Part shown: one piece after another, positions 22,971 through 31,393 of the stretch
Numbering within the stretch: the stretch's first letter is position 1
Layout: every line of letters starts with the position of its first letter
DNA from: Rhodospirillales bacterium
GTDB lineage: Bacteria > Pseudomonadota > Alphaproteobacteria > Reyranellales > Reyranellaceae
Direction: 5' to 3'
Length of the DNA: 64,000 nucleotides
Assembly (NCBI GenBank): GCA_016185145.1
Contig: JACPOB010000183.1
Location: 85,212 to 149,211, forward strand
The notes under the pieces: generated by a model
The model's input: only the letters and a program-made list of their open reading frames with translations
Database searches by the model: none
What the model was told of the DNA's origin: nothing
Position numbers and translations under genes: made by a program

Positions 22971-23873
22971 GTGTCGAGCCCTGGCCTGATCCCGACTTTC
23001 AGCACCGCCGTGAACACCTGGCAGTGCGATGAAAACGACCATTTGAACGTGCAGTTCTACACCGAGTTCGGCCACGAGGCGTCGGCTCATCTGCTGGCGG
23101 CGCTCGGCCTCGGGCCGCGCGCCCGGCGCGCCGCCGGGCTGGAAGTCCGCACCGCCTGGGACCACATCCGCTACCTGCGCGAGTTCCGCGAGGTCGATCC
23201 GGTCCAGGTTCTGTCGGCTCCGATCGAGGTCGGCGACCGCCACCTGCTCGCCTATCACGAGATCCGCAACCCGTCCGACGGCACAGTCGCGGCAACCGTG
23301 CGCCGGCGCATCGACAGCGACCGGTCGTGGCCCGACGCCTTCCGCGCGCGAGCGGCGAAGGCGATCGTGGCGCTTCCCGACAACGCCAAGCCGCGCAGCG
23401 TTGGCAAGCTCGACCTGCCCGACCTGACGCTCGGCGACGCGGCACGCCGCGGCCTGATCGACGTCGGCCGCAGCGTCATCGCGCCTGCCGAGTGCGACGA
23501 GAACGGCGAGTTCCTGCCGCATCATCAGTTCGGCCGCTATTCCGACGGCGCACCGTTGTTGTGGAACCATCTCGGTTTCGACCGCGCCGCCATGCAGAAC
23601 CGCCAGGAAGGCTCGGTCGTGGTCGAGATGCTGAACCACTATCGGCGTCCGCTGCGCGCCGGCGATCTGCTGGTGGTCATGAGCGGGCTTGCCGCCTTCT
23701 CCGACAAGGTGCTTACCTTCACGCACTTCTTGTTCGAGGCCGAGACCGGCACGCTTGCTGCCTGTGCCGAGGCGATCGGCATGAAGCTCGACCAGAAGAT
23801 CCGCAAGACCATGACGTTCACCACCGAAGACCAACGGCGATTGGGCGAGCGCCAGCTTCGCCTCGCCGCCTGA
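22971..23873 (+). CDS. acyl-CoA thioesterase family protein, double hotdog
   Basis: Predicted 300-residue thioesterase. Two hotdog halves are visible. The first is STAVNTWQCDENDHLNVQFYTEFGHEASAHLLAALG, with the Asp and His/Asn of the 4-hydroxybenzoyl-CoA thioesterase-like site. The second covers PHHQFGRYSDGAPLLWNHLGF onward. The frame is open from 22608, but that part is the HU shadow; GTG at 22971 gives a proper start. The substrate is unknown. The small subunit-like gene at 23884 begins 10 bases after its stop, so it may lead the amidase operon. Confidence 0.7.
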   Translation: MSSPGLIPTFSTAVNTWQCDENDHLNVQFYTEFGHEASAHLLAALGLGPRARRAAGLEVRTAWDHIRYLREFREVDPVQVLSAPIEVGDRHLLAYHEIRNPSDGTVAATVRRRIDSDRSWPDAFRARAAKAIVALPDNAKPRSVGKLDLPDLTLGDAARRGLIDVGRSVIAPAECDENGEFLPHHQFGRYSDGAPLLWNHLGFDRAAMQNRQEGSVVVEMLNHYRRPLRAGDLLVVMSGLAAFSDKVLTFTHFLFEAETGTLAACAEAIGMKLDQKIRKTMTFTTEDQRRLGERQLRLAA

Positions 23874-23883
23874 AGGAGGTTTC

Positions 23884-24081
23884 ATGGACGACAAGACCCG
23901 GCTTGCCGCCGGCATCGCCAGGCAGCTCCAGGGCCTGAGCTACGACGACGAGCGCCTGGCCGAGATCGCAGCCGAAGTCGAAGTACTGAACGAGGCGGTG
24001 CGCAAGGCCGCCAACCAGCGCCTCACTTTCGACGACGATCCCGCTGCTTTCGCCAGCGTCATGGCAAAGGAAGCCAAATGA
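23884..24081 (+). CDS. small GatC/AtzG-like amidase partner
   Basis: A 65-residue helical protein with AAGGAGG before its ATG. It reads IARQLQGLSYDDERLAEIAAEVEVLNEAVRKAANQRLTFDDDPAAF, the two-helix plus acidic-tail layout of GatC and of AtzG (DUF4089), which bind and stabilise an amidase partner. Its TGA overlaps the amidase ATG (ATGA at 24078-24081), so both are made in a coupled, near-equimolar way. Family assignment rests on pattern and context, not on a search. Confidence 0.6.
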   Translation: MDDKTRLAAGIARQLQGLSYDDERLAEIAAEVEVLNEAVRKAANQRLTFDDDPAAFASVMAKEAK

Positions 24082-25493
24082 TCAACGACGATCTTGCCCT
24101 GCGCGATCTCAGCGAGATCGCCGACGCCATTGCCGCCGGCCGCATCACCTCGGTGCAGGCGACCGAGGCCTGCCTGGCGCGCATCGCACTGTGGCAGCCG
24201 CGCACCAATGCCTTCCTGCGCCTCAACAAGGAGAAGGCGCTGGAGCAGGCGCGCGCCATGGACAGGGAATTCGCCGCCGGCACGCGGCGCGGGCCGCTGC
24301 ACGGCGTGCCGATGGCGCACAAGGACATGTACTACCGCGCCGGCGAGATCTCGACCGGCGGCAGCGCCATCCGCCGCAACTGGGTGGCGCCCGTCACCTC
24401 GACGGCGCTGCAGAGGCTCGATGCCGCGGGCGTGGTCGAGCTGGGTTTCCTCAACATGGCGGAGTTCGCGGCGGGTCCGACCGGGCACAACGTCCATCAC
24501 GGGCATTGCCGCAACCCGTGGGACGACAAGCGCGTCACCGGCGGCAGCTCCAGCGGATCGGGCGCCTCGGTCGCGGCCCGCATGGTCTATGGCGCGCTGG
24601 GCTCGGACACCGGCGGCTCGATCCGGCTGCCTGCCTCGGCCTGCGGCGTCGTCGGCATGAAGGCGACCTACGGCCGCGTCAGTCGCGCCGGCGCCGTGGC
24701 GCGCTCCTGGACGCTCGATCATGTCGGGCCGCTCACCCGCACCGTGCGTGACAACGCCCGCCTGCTGGCCGTCGTCGCCGGCCACGATCCCGACGATTCG
24801 ACGACCAGCGAAAAGCCCGTCCCGGACTACGAGGCGCTGCTCGAGGGCGGCGTGCGCGGCCTCAGGATCGGCTTCGCCTTGCCCGAGGCGCTGGTTCCGG
24901 TCGAAGCCGAGATCGGCGCCGCCGTGCAGGCTGCGGCCGATGCGCTGGGTCGGCTCGGCGCCGTCATCGCACCGGCGAAGATGCCCGACTTCACCGATCT
25001 CTACCGGGCTGCCGAAGTAATCGTGAAGTGCGAGGCAGCGGCGATGCACCGGCCATGGATGGAAGGCGACGCCCCTTATGCCAACCAGGTGCGCACGCGC
25101 ATGGAGGCGGGCTTCTTCATTCCGGCCACGCAATACATCGATGCGTTGCGCCTGCGCGCCCACTTCGTACGCGAATTCCTGGCGCAGGCGATGGATGGCG
25201 TCGATGCCGTCCTGCTGCCGGCCATCCCCTTCCCCGTGCCGACGATCGCGGAAACCGATGTCGAAGCTTCGGGCGGCCCCGCGACGCTCAAGATGGTGGC
25301 GCGCTTCACCGGCCTTACGCGCCCGTTCAACACGCTCGGCCTGCCGGCGCTGTCGGTGCCGTGCGGCTTCGACGGCAACGGCGCACCGATCGGCCTGCAG
25401 CTGATCGGCCGGCCGTTCGACGAGGCCCTGCTCTATCGGATCGGCCACGCCTATCAGGGCGCAACCGACCATCATCGCAAGGTGCCGGTGTAA
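24078..25493 (+). CDS. amidase signature enzyme, AtzE/GatA-like
   Basis: Predicted 471-residue amidase with the full triad: Lys82 in MAHKD, cis-Ser157 in TGGSSSGSG and nucleophile Ser181 in DTGGSIRLP. The N-terminal helix LALRDLSEIADAIAAGRITS is typical. It is translationally coupled to a small GatC/AtzG-like protein, an arrangement known for AtzE of the cyanuric acid pathway and for GatCAB. No GatB is present, so a free small-molecule amide is the likely substrate. It is followed by a solo repeat hairpin and the convergent aldehyde dehydrogenase gene. Confidence 0.9.
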   Translation: MINDDLALRDLSEIADAIAAGRITSVQATEACLARIALWQPRTNAFLRLNKEKALEQARAMDREFAAGTRRGPLHGVPMAHKDMYYRAGEISTGGSAIRRNWVAPVTSTALQRLDAAGVVELGFLNMAEFAAGPTGHNVHHGHCRNPWDDKRVTGGSSSGSGASVAARMVYGALGSDTGGSIRLPASACGVVGMKATYGRVSRAGAVARSWTLDHVGPLTRTVRDNARLLAVVAGHDPDDSTTSEKPVPDYEALLEGGVRGLRIGFALPEALVPVEAEIGAAVQAAADALGRLGAVIAPAKMPDFTDLYRAAEVIVKCEAAAMHRPWMEGDAPYANQVRTRMEAGFFIPATQYIDALRLRAHFVREFLAQAMDGVDAVLLPAIPFPVPTIAETDVEASGGPATLKMVARFTGLTRPFNTLGLPALSVPCGFDGNGAPIGLQLIGRPFDEALLYRIGHAYQGATDHHRKVPV

Positions 25494-25501
25494 CGCCCCT
25501 T

Positions 25502-25522
25502 CCTCACCCTGAGGAGGTGAGG
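25502..25522. repeat. solo arm of family A repeat
   Basis: CCTCACCCTGAGGAGGTGAGG carries the family A outer arm and is itself a hairpin (CCTCACC/GGTGAGG). It lies between the convergent amidase and aldehyde dehydrogenase genes and could slow or end transcription from both sides. Confidence 0.6.
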
Positions 25523-25536
25523 TTGTCCTGCTCGAA

Positions 25537-27039
25537 CTAGCTGCGCCGGACGTCGAGGTTCACCGTCACGTTCTTGCGCTGGGTGAAGCTGTCGAGCATG
25601 CCCTCGAGCGAGAACTCGCGGCCGATGCCGCTCTGCTTGTAGCCGCCGTAGGACATGCCGGGCACCTGGCCGAGGCCCTGGTTGACCTGGACCCAGCCCG
25701 ATTCGATGGCGTGCGCGGTGCGCAGGCCCGTGCCGATGTCGTGCGTCCAGACGTAGGCCGCGAGCCCGTAGTGGCTGTCGTTGGCCATGCGGATCGCCTC
25801 GGCCTCGTCGCTCCAGCGAATCGCCACCAGCACCGGCCCGAAGATCTCCTCGCGCGCCAGGCGCCAGTCGTTGGAGCGATCGGCAAACACCGTCGGAATG
25901 GCGTAGTAACCCTCGCTCAACGGGCCGCTCTTGGGCGGCAGGCCGCCGAACACCAGCCTGGCGTCGGAGCGCTTCAGGCCCTCGTCGACATACTTGCAGA
26001 CCTTGGTGAACTGCTTGTTGTTGATGATGGTGCCGATGTCGGTCTTCTCGTCGAGTGGATCGCCGATCTTGAGCGACGCCGTCTTCTTCTCGAGCTTGCC
26101 GAGGAAGGAATCGAAAATGTCCTCGTGCAGGAAGAGCCGCGAGCCTGCCGTGCAGCTCTGGCTCTGCCGCGTGAAGCGCATGGCGGCGATGATGCCGTCG
26201 ACCGCCCAGTCCTCGTCGGCATCGGGATAGACGATCGACGGGCTCTTGCCGCCGAGCTCCAGCGACACCGGCACGATGCGTTCCGCGGCGGCGCGCATCA
26301 CGATCTTGCCGACCTCGGTCGAGCCCGTGAAGGAGAGCTTGGCTATGCCGGGATGGTTGAGCAGAGGGCCGCCCACTTCCTCGCCGAAGCCGGTCAGCAG
26401 GTTCAGCACGCCGGGCGGCAGGAACTGCTGGCAGATCTCGGCGAGCAGCAACACGCCGACCGGCGCGTCCTCGGCCGCCTTCATCACCATGGTGTTGCCC
26501 GCGCACAGAGCCGGCGCGATCTTCAGCGCGGCCAGCATGACCGGCGCGTTCCACGGGATGATGGCGCCGACCACGCCCAGCGGCTCGCGGCGGGTGTAGG
26601 ACAGCACATGCTCGCCGAGCGGGATGGTCTCGCCCTTGAGCTCGCTGGCGAGCCCGCCGAAGTAGCGGAAGATGTCGGCGGTGAGGTTGGCCTCGCCGCG
26701 CGCCTGGGTGCGCAGTGCATTGCCGGTCTCGAGCGCGATGGTGCGCGCCATCTCCTCGGTGCGCGCCTGCAGCGCCTCGGCGATCTTCAGCAGCACCTTG
26801 CCGCGCTCGCGCGGCGGCACCTTGCGCCACTCGGCATAGGCCTTGGTGGCGGCCGCGACAGCGCGGTCAACGTCGGCGGCGTTGCCGCGCGGCACTTCGG
26901 CGACCGCGGTCTTCTTGGCGGGGTTCTCGACGGTGAGGCGCGCGCCCGAGGCGCTGTCGACCCATTGACCGCCGATCAGCATGCCCTTGGGGGAAACGGA
27001 GTGAGCCTGCGGGCTGCTCTGTGTAGTGGTCATCGACAT
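25537..27039 (-). CDS. NAD(P)-dependent aldehyde dehydrogenase
   Basis: Predicted 500-residue aldehyde dehydrogenase. Visible motifs are IIPWNAPVML, the cofactor loop GSTEVGKIVM, catalytic Glu in VSLELGGKSPSIV, the nucleophile Cys in RQSQSCTAGSRLF and EEIFGPVL. The length is normal. The ATG at 27039 has GGAGG 6-10 bases upstream; the frame is open further 5' through the ahpD shadow. The substrate is not predictable. It follows ahpD by 71 bases on the same strand and may be read through from it. Confidence 0.92.
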   Translation of the reverse strand: MSMTTTQSSPQAHSVSPKGMLIGGQWVDSASGARLTVENPAKKTAVAEVPRGNAADVDRAVAAATKAYAEWRKVPPRERGKVLLKIAEALQARTEEMARTIALETGNALRTQARGEANLTADIFRYFGGLASELKGETIPLGEHVLSYTRREPLGVVGAIIPWNAPVMLAALKIAPALCAGNTMVMKAAEDAPVGVLLLAEICQQFLPPGVLNLLTGFGEEVGGPLLNHPGIAKLSFTGSTEVGKIVMRAAAERIVPVSLELGGKSPSIVYPDADEDWAVDGIIAAMRFTRQSQSCTAGSRLFLHEDIFDSFLGKLEKKTASLKIGDPLDEKTDIGTIINNKQFTKVCKYVDEGLKRSDARLVFGGLPPKSGPLSEGYYAIPTVFADRSNDWRLAREEIFGPVLVAIRWSDEAEAIRMANDSHYGLAAYVWTHDIGTGLRTAHAIESGWVQVNQGLGQVPGMSYGGYKQSGIGREFSLEGMLDSFTQRKNVTVNLDVRRS

Positions 27040-27110
27040 GCGGGTCCTCCGGGTACAAAACGGCCCGGAGTTTGGCCCGCATGTCATGACGCTACAAGGC
27101 TGAGCGAGCC

Positions 27111-27662
27111 TTACGCTGCTTGCGCGAGGGGCGTCGCCAGCGCCTCTTCCGCACTGAGCGTGCGGGCAACGGCGTGGACCGTCGCAGCGATGCGCACGGC
27201 AGCCTGGATCTGCTCGGCGGAAAGGCCGTGCTCGCGGCAGACCTTCTCGTGCGCTTCCAGGCACATGCCGCAGCCGTTGATGGCCGAGACCACCAGCGAC
27301 CACAGCTCGAAGTCGACCTTGTCGACGCCGGGCTTGGCCATCGCGGTCATGCGCAGCTTGGCCGGCAGGGTCTTGTAGTCCGCCGCGTGCACCAGGTGCA
27401 CGAAGCGATAGTAGATGTTGTTCATCGCCATCAGCGACGCCGCGATCTTGGCGGCATTCAGCGCCTCGGGCGTGAGCTCGGGACCGAAGACGTCGACCAC
27501 GGCCTGCGTGGTCGGCGCATGATTGGCCGCGAGTGCGGCAGCAACGAAGCTGCCGGCCTTCTGCTGCGGGCTGAGAAGCTGCTCGGACGCCAGGCTCGAC
27601 AGGTTGAGCTTGATGTCCCGGGCATACTCCGGCAGCCGGTCCTTCAGGGCGTCCAGCGACAT
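27111..27662 (-). CDS. ahpD: alkyl hydroperoxidase AhpD
   Basis: Predicted 183-residue AhpD, the thiol partner that recycles AhpC. The active site is intact: Glu119, Cys131-x-x-Cys134 in NGCGMCLEAHE, and His138. These match the Mycobacterium tuberculosis enzyme (Glu118, Cys130, Cys133, His137) with a one-residue offset. It starts 10 bases after ahpC on the same strand, so the two form an operon for peroxide removal in the cytoplasm. Confidence 0.93.
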   Translation of the reverse strand: MSLDALKDRLPEYARDIKLNLSSLASEQLLSPQQKAGSFVAAALAANHAPTTQAVVDVFGPELTPEALNAAKIAASLMAMNNIYYRFVHLVHAADYKTLPAKLRMTAMAKPGVDKVDFELWSLVVSAINGCGMCLEAHEKVCREHGLSAEQIQAAVRIAATVHAVARTLSAEEALATPLAQAA

Positions 27663-27672
27663 GGCTTTCTCC

Positions 27673-28212
27673 TTAGGCGGCCTTCAGGACGTCGTCGCCC
27701 TTCTGCCAGTTGCAGGGGCAGAGCTCGTCGGTCTGCAGCGCGTCGAGGACACGCAGCACTTCCTGCGGATTGCGGCCGACCGAAAGGTCGTTCACCGACA
27801 CGAAGCGGATGATGCCCTCGGGATCGACGATGAAGGTGGCGCGCAGGCAGACGCCCTCGCTCCTGTCGAGGATGCCGAGCTCCTGCGACAGCTCGCGCTT
27901 GATGTCGGCCAGCATGGCGAACGGCAGAGCCTTGAGGTCGGCATGGTTCTGGCGCCAGGCGAGATGCACGAACTCCGAATCGGTCGACACGCCGTACACC
28001 ACGGCGTCGCGCTCGGCGAAGTCCTTGTTGAGCTTCCCGAAGGCCGCGATCTCGGTCGGGCAGACGAAGGTGAAGTCCTTCGGCCAGAAGAACACGACCT
28101 TCCACTTACCGGCGTCGCTCTTGTCGGACACCTGCTTGAAGGCCGTCTTCGGATCGGTGCTCACCACCGCCTTGAGGTCGAAGGAAGGAAACTTGTCGCC
28201 AATGGTCAGCAT
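27673..28212 (-). CDS. ahpC: peroxiredoxin AhpC
   Basis: Predicted 179-residue peroxiredoxin reducing organic hydroperoxides. The peroxidatic Cys51 is in FTFVCPTE. Near the end, DELCPCNWQKGDD gives Cys165 and Cys167, the double-Cys tail of the M. tuberculosis-type AhpC that works with AhpD rather than the flavoprotein AhpF. The downstream ahpD and the absence of ahpF agree. A candidate Irr box lies 21 bases upstream of the ATG. Confidence 0.95.
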   Translation of the reverse strand: MLTIGDKFPSFDLKAVVSTDPKTAFKQVSDKSDAGKWKVVFFWPKDFTFVCPTEIAAFGKLNKDFAERDAVVYGVSTDSEFVHLAWRQNHADLKALPFAMLADIKRELSQELGILDRSEGVCLRATFIVDPEGIIRFVSVNDLSVGRNPQEVLRVLDALQTDELCPCNWQKGDDVLKAA

Positions 28213-28232
28213 GAAACGCTCCGCTAGAACAG

Positions 28233-28249
28233 ATTAGAACGTTTCTAAA
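28233..28249. promoter_or_regulatory. candidate Irr box (iron control element) of ahpCD
   Basis: ATTAGAA-CGT-TTCTAAA matches 13 of 14 bases of the alphaproteobacterial Irr/ICE consensus TTTAGAA-N3-TTCTAAA, as I recall it. It lies 21-37 bases upstream of the ahpC ATG in an AT-rich promoter, a position that would suit repression. Irr is a haem-responsive Fur-family regulator, so ahpCD may respond to iron or haem status. Confidence 0.6.
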
Positions 28250-28306
28250 TATGCTGCGCCTGCGTCGAATTGCAAGTCATTCGCAGAACTATTTCAAGGA
28301 AATAAT

Positions 28307-28747
28307 TTACCCCTTCTTTTTCAATGACTTACGTTTCCGAATTGCCGTCAGTTCACCGTACTTCATACCTTCCAGCTTGATGCCGTCAGGGTCGAGAAAG
28401 AATACGGCGTAGTAGTCCTCGTAGTACTCGTCGGCCGGGTCGACGATCTTCACGCCCTCCTGCTCGAGCCAGGCCTGCAGGGCGTCGACGTCCTTCCGGT
28501 TGCGCAATTCGAAGGCGTAGTGGTGCAAGCCGACATCGCCAATGCTGTACTTCTTGCGGCCCTCTGCCGGCGCGATCCAGTAGCGCGTCTTGCCGGTGGT
28601 CCAGCCGATGGTGCCGGGGTACTCGTCCGAGATCTCGAAGCCCAGGAACTCGAACAGGCGGCCGTAGAAGACCTTCGACTTCTCGTAGTCTTTGACGCGG
28701 ATGGAAATGTGGTCGATGCCGACCACCTTGCAGACGGGCCTGGCCAT
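28307..28747 (-). CDS. VOC-family (glyoxalase-like) protein
   Basis: Predicted 146-residue vicinal oxygen chelate protein. Two beta-alpha-beta-beta-beta modules are visible: VVGIDHISIRVKDYEKSKVFYGRLFEFLGF, and GLHHYAFELRNRKDVDALQAWLEQEGV with FFLDPDGIKLEGM. Metal-binding His and Glu positions (DHISI, LHHYAF, KLEGM) are present. The C-terminus is Lys-rich (RKRKSLKKKG). The reaction is unknown. It lies upstream of the ahpC promoter on the same strand. Confidence 0.82.
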   Translation of the reverse strand: MARPVCKVVGIDHISIRVKDYEKSKVFYGRLFEFLGFEISDEYPGTIGWTTGKTRYWIAPAEGRKKYSIGDVGLHHYAFELRNRKDVDALQAWLEQEGVKIVDPADEYYEDYYAVFFLDPDGIKLEGMKYGELTAIRKRKSLKKKG

Positions 28748-28828
28748 GGCGTCTCTCCAATTCCTGTGGTCACAACGGCAGGGATATCGGATTGTTGCCC
28801 GACGGACAAAGTGAACGGGGGCAACGTC

Positions 28829-29698
28829 ATGGCCACATTCTCCAAGACGCTGGGCGCTCTGGCCCTGGCCAGCATCGCGTCGTTCGGCTCAGCGGCCTCG
28901 GCCCAGACGATCGACCAGCTGCGCAGCAGCAAGGCGCTGCGCATCGCCTATGGCGCCGACTCGCCGCCCTTCTCGTACATGCCGCCGGGCAGCGCCGCGA
29001 CCGCCGCTCCGCAGGGCTATTCGGTCGATATCTGCCGCGCCGTCGCCGACAAGCTGAAAGTCCAGCTCGACATCCCCGACCTGAAGCTCGTTTATGTGCC
29101 GGTGACGTCGGCCGACCGGTTCGACGCCATCACCGGCAACAAGGCCGACCTGCTGTGCGAAGCCGCGACGGCGACGCTGCAGCGCCGCGCCACCGTCGAT
29201 TTCTCCATCGCGACCTTCATCGATGGCGCCAGTTTCGCGATCGCCCCGAACGGTCCGCGCGATGTCAGCCAGCTCGGCGGCAAGAAGGTTGCCGTGCTGC
29301 CGGGCACGACCACCGAGCAGGAACTGCGGCGCGCGCTCGGCGGCACGCACATCAATGCCGAGATCGTGCTGGTCAAGACCAACCAGGAAGGCGTCGAGAT
29401 GGTCGAGAAGGGCCAGGTCGCGGCCTACTTCGCCGACCGCGCCACCCTCACCTTCCTGCTGCGCAAGGAGAAGCAGTTCGCCAATCTCCTGATGGCCGAC
29501 ACCTATCTCAGCATCGAGCCGATCGCGCTCGCGCTCCGGCGCGGCGACAGCGACTTCCGCCTCGCGGTCGATACGGCGCTGAGCCACATCTATCGCCAGG
29601 GCCAGATCGTCCAGGTCTTCAAGGGCGCCTTCGGCCCGCTCAATACGCCCAGCCAGCTTCTGGCGGCGCTCTATCAGATCTCGGGCTTGCCGGACTGA
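28829..29698 (+). CDS. amino-acid-type ABC substrate-binding protein
   Basis: Predicted 289-residue periplasmic receptor of solute-binding family 3. A signal peptide (LGALALASIASFGSAASAQ) precedes LRSSKALRIAYGADSPPFSY and GYSVDICRAVADKLKV, then DRFDAITGNKADLLCEAATATLQRR and DFSIATFIDG. No permease or ATPase is adjacent. The start is the ATG at 28829; the open 5' extension is a shadow of the VOC gene. It lies 24 bases ahead of the LLM oxidoreductase gene. Confidence 0.88.
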   Translation: MATFSKTLGALALASIASFGSAASAQTIDQLRSSKALRIAYGADSPPFSYMPPGSAATAAPQGYSVDICRAVADKLKVQLDIPDLKLVYVPVTSADRFDAITGNKADLLCEAATATLQRRATVDFSIATFIDGASFAIAPNGPRDVSQLGGKKVAVLPGTTTEQELRRALGGTHINAEIVLVKTNQEGVEMVEKGQVAAYFADRATLTFLLRKEKQFANLLMADTYLSIEPIALALRRGDSDFRLAVDTALSHIYRQGQIVQVFKGAFGPLNTPSQLLAALYQISGLPD

Positions 29699-29722
29699 CC
29701 GGCAAAGGCCATCTCCTGCATC

Positions 29723-30733
29723 ATGCGTTTGTCCGTTCTCGATCAGTCGATCGCCGTCGCCGACCGCCCCCAGGACCAGTCGATCCGCAACACCGTGGCG
29801 CTCGCCAAGCACTGCGAAGCTCTCGGCTACGAGCGTTTCTGGGTGTCCGAGCACCATAACCATCCGACGATCGTGGGCACTGCGCCCGAGATCGTGATTG
29901 CGGCCATCGCCGCCACCACCGACCGCATCCGCATCGGCAGCGCCGGCATCATGCTGCCGCACTATTCGCCCTTCAAAGTGGCCGAGGTGTTCCGCGTGCT
30001 CGATGCCCTGGCGCCGGGCCGCATCGACATGGGGCTGGGCCGCGCGCCGGGCTCCGACGGCCGTACCGCCTTTGCTCTCAATCCCGCGGCCAACGAGCGG
30101 CCCGAGCACTTTCCCGCCGACGTGCGCGACCTGCTGGCCTGGGTCCATGGCGAACCTCTGGTCGATCGCCATCCCTTCGCCGCCGTAAAGGCCTTCCCGC
30201 AAGCCGACACCGCGCCCGAGGTCTGGATCCTCGGCAGCTCCGACTATGGCGCGCAGGTCGCCGCCTTGTTCGGCCTGCCCTACTGCTATGCCTGGTTCTT
30301 CAGCGACGGCGCCGGCGGCGAGCGCGCGATAAAGCTCTACAAGGAGAAGTACCGGCCGAGCGCGCGCCATCCCGAGCCGCGCTCGGGCCTTTGCGTCTGG
30401 GCGCTGGCGGCCGAGACCATGGAAGAGGCGCAGTACCACTTCACGTCACGCGCCCTCTCGCGCATGAACCGCGACCGCAACATCCTGGTGCCGCTGGACA
30501 CACCCGAGGTCGCCGCCGAAGGCCTCAAGGCCTTCGACCCGGGCCGCGTCGAGCGCTTTCGCCGAGACTCCTTCGTCGGCACCGGGCCCGAGGTCGCAGA
30601 GCGCATCGAAGCGCTGAAGGACCATGTCGGTGTCGACGAGATGGCCGTCGTCACCTGGACCCATGACGAGGAGGTGCGGCGGGCGAGCTACGCACATCTC
30701 GCCCGCGCCATGGGTTTTGCGTCGAAGGCTTAG
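29723..30733 (+). CDS. LLM-class flavin-dependent oxidoreductase
   Basis: Predicted 336-residue luciferase-like monooxygenase/oxidoreductase with a TIM-barrel fold, using FMNH2 or F420. It shows LSVLDQSIAVAD, the family strand RFWVSEHHNHPTIVGTAPEI, RIRIGSAGIMLPHYSPFKVAEVFRVLDALAPGRIDMGLGRAPG and VWILGSSDYGAQVAA. These features match the small group with the LSVLDQSP start (MsnO8/YvbT-like). The substrate is unknown. Its end overlaps the convergent hypothetical gene by 4 bases. Confidence 0.92.
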   Translation: MRLSVLDQSIAVADRPQDQSIRNTVALAKHCEALGYERFWVSEHHNHPTIVGTAPEIVIAAIAATTDRIRIGSAGIMLPHYSPFKVAEVFRVLDALAPGRIDMGLGRAPGSDGRTAFALNPAANERPEHFPADVRDLLAWVHGEPLVDRHPFAAVKAFPQADTAPEVWILGSSDYGAQVAALFGLPYCYAWFFSDGAGGERAIKLYKEKYRPSARHPEPRSGLCVWALAAETMEEAQYHFTSRALSRMNRDRNILVPLDTPEVAAEGLKAFDPGRVERFRRDSFVGTGPEVAERIEALKDHVGVDEMAVVTWTHDEEVRRASYAHLARAMGFASKA

Positions 30734-31311
30734 CGTGCCTCCGTCCAGCTCTCCGAGAATGCCAGCGCGCAGGTGCTGAAGGGCCGGCCTTCGCGCTCGC
30801 GCTTCCACGGCGTGCCGCGCGCCTGATTGCCGTTGATGGTGAGGCGCGCGCCCATGGCCGGGACCAGCACGGTGCAGACGCCGTATTGACGGTTCTGCGG
30901 CGGCTGGTTGGGCTCGGTGTGGATCAGCAGCGGCTCGCCGATATCGTGCCAGGTCATGGCGACGTCGGCGTCGTGCGCCTTGATGTGCTCGGTCCAGAAG
31001 TAACGCGGATCGCCCGACTTCGAGAAGGCGGCGTCGATCACCGGGATCGTCGTGTCCTTCAGCTCGGCATTGAGCATGCCCTGCACGGTCTGCTGCAGCC
31101 AGCGCGCCATGGCGATGTTGTCGGAATAGATCCGCCAATGGCCGTGCGTCAGCTCGCTCTTGACGTAGAGCACGTGCCCGGGACCGGCCGGGCAGAACAG
31201 GATCCGCCAATAGCTGGCGTCGGTCGAATTGGGATCGCCGTCCTTCTCGGACAAACGAATGAACGGGTTCTCCCCGGTCAGGATCAAACGATGCGGATCT
31301 GCGACAGGCAT
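30730..31311 (-). CDS. conserved-looking hypothetical protein
   Basis: Unrecognised 193-residue soluble protein, read by its strong codon structure and clean ends. It opens LILTGENPFIRLSEKDGDPNSTDASYWRILFCPAGP and later has WHDIGEPLLIHTEP and VCTVLVPAMGARLTINGNQARGTPW. It has many aromatic and His residues and no signal peptide or membrane helix. It is divergent from the FecR-domain gene and convergent with the LLM oxidoreductase gene. I offer no function. Confidence 0.7.
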   Translation of the reverse strand: MPVADPHRLILTGENPFIRLSEKDGDPNSTDASYWRILFCPAGPGHVLYVKSELTHGHWRIYSDNIAMARWLQQTVQGMLNAELKDTTIPVIDAAFSKSGDPRYFWTEHIKAHDADVAMTWHDIGEPLLIHTEPNQPPQNRQYGVCTVLVPAMGARLTINGNQARGTPWKREREGRPFSTCALAFSESWTEAR

Positions 31312-31393
31312 TCTCTTCCCCTTCCGGAACCGGCCGACACAAGTCGACGTTTTCCATGGTTGCAGGCGCCAAGCCTAGCAGGAGGCCGCAAAA

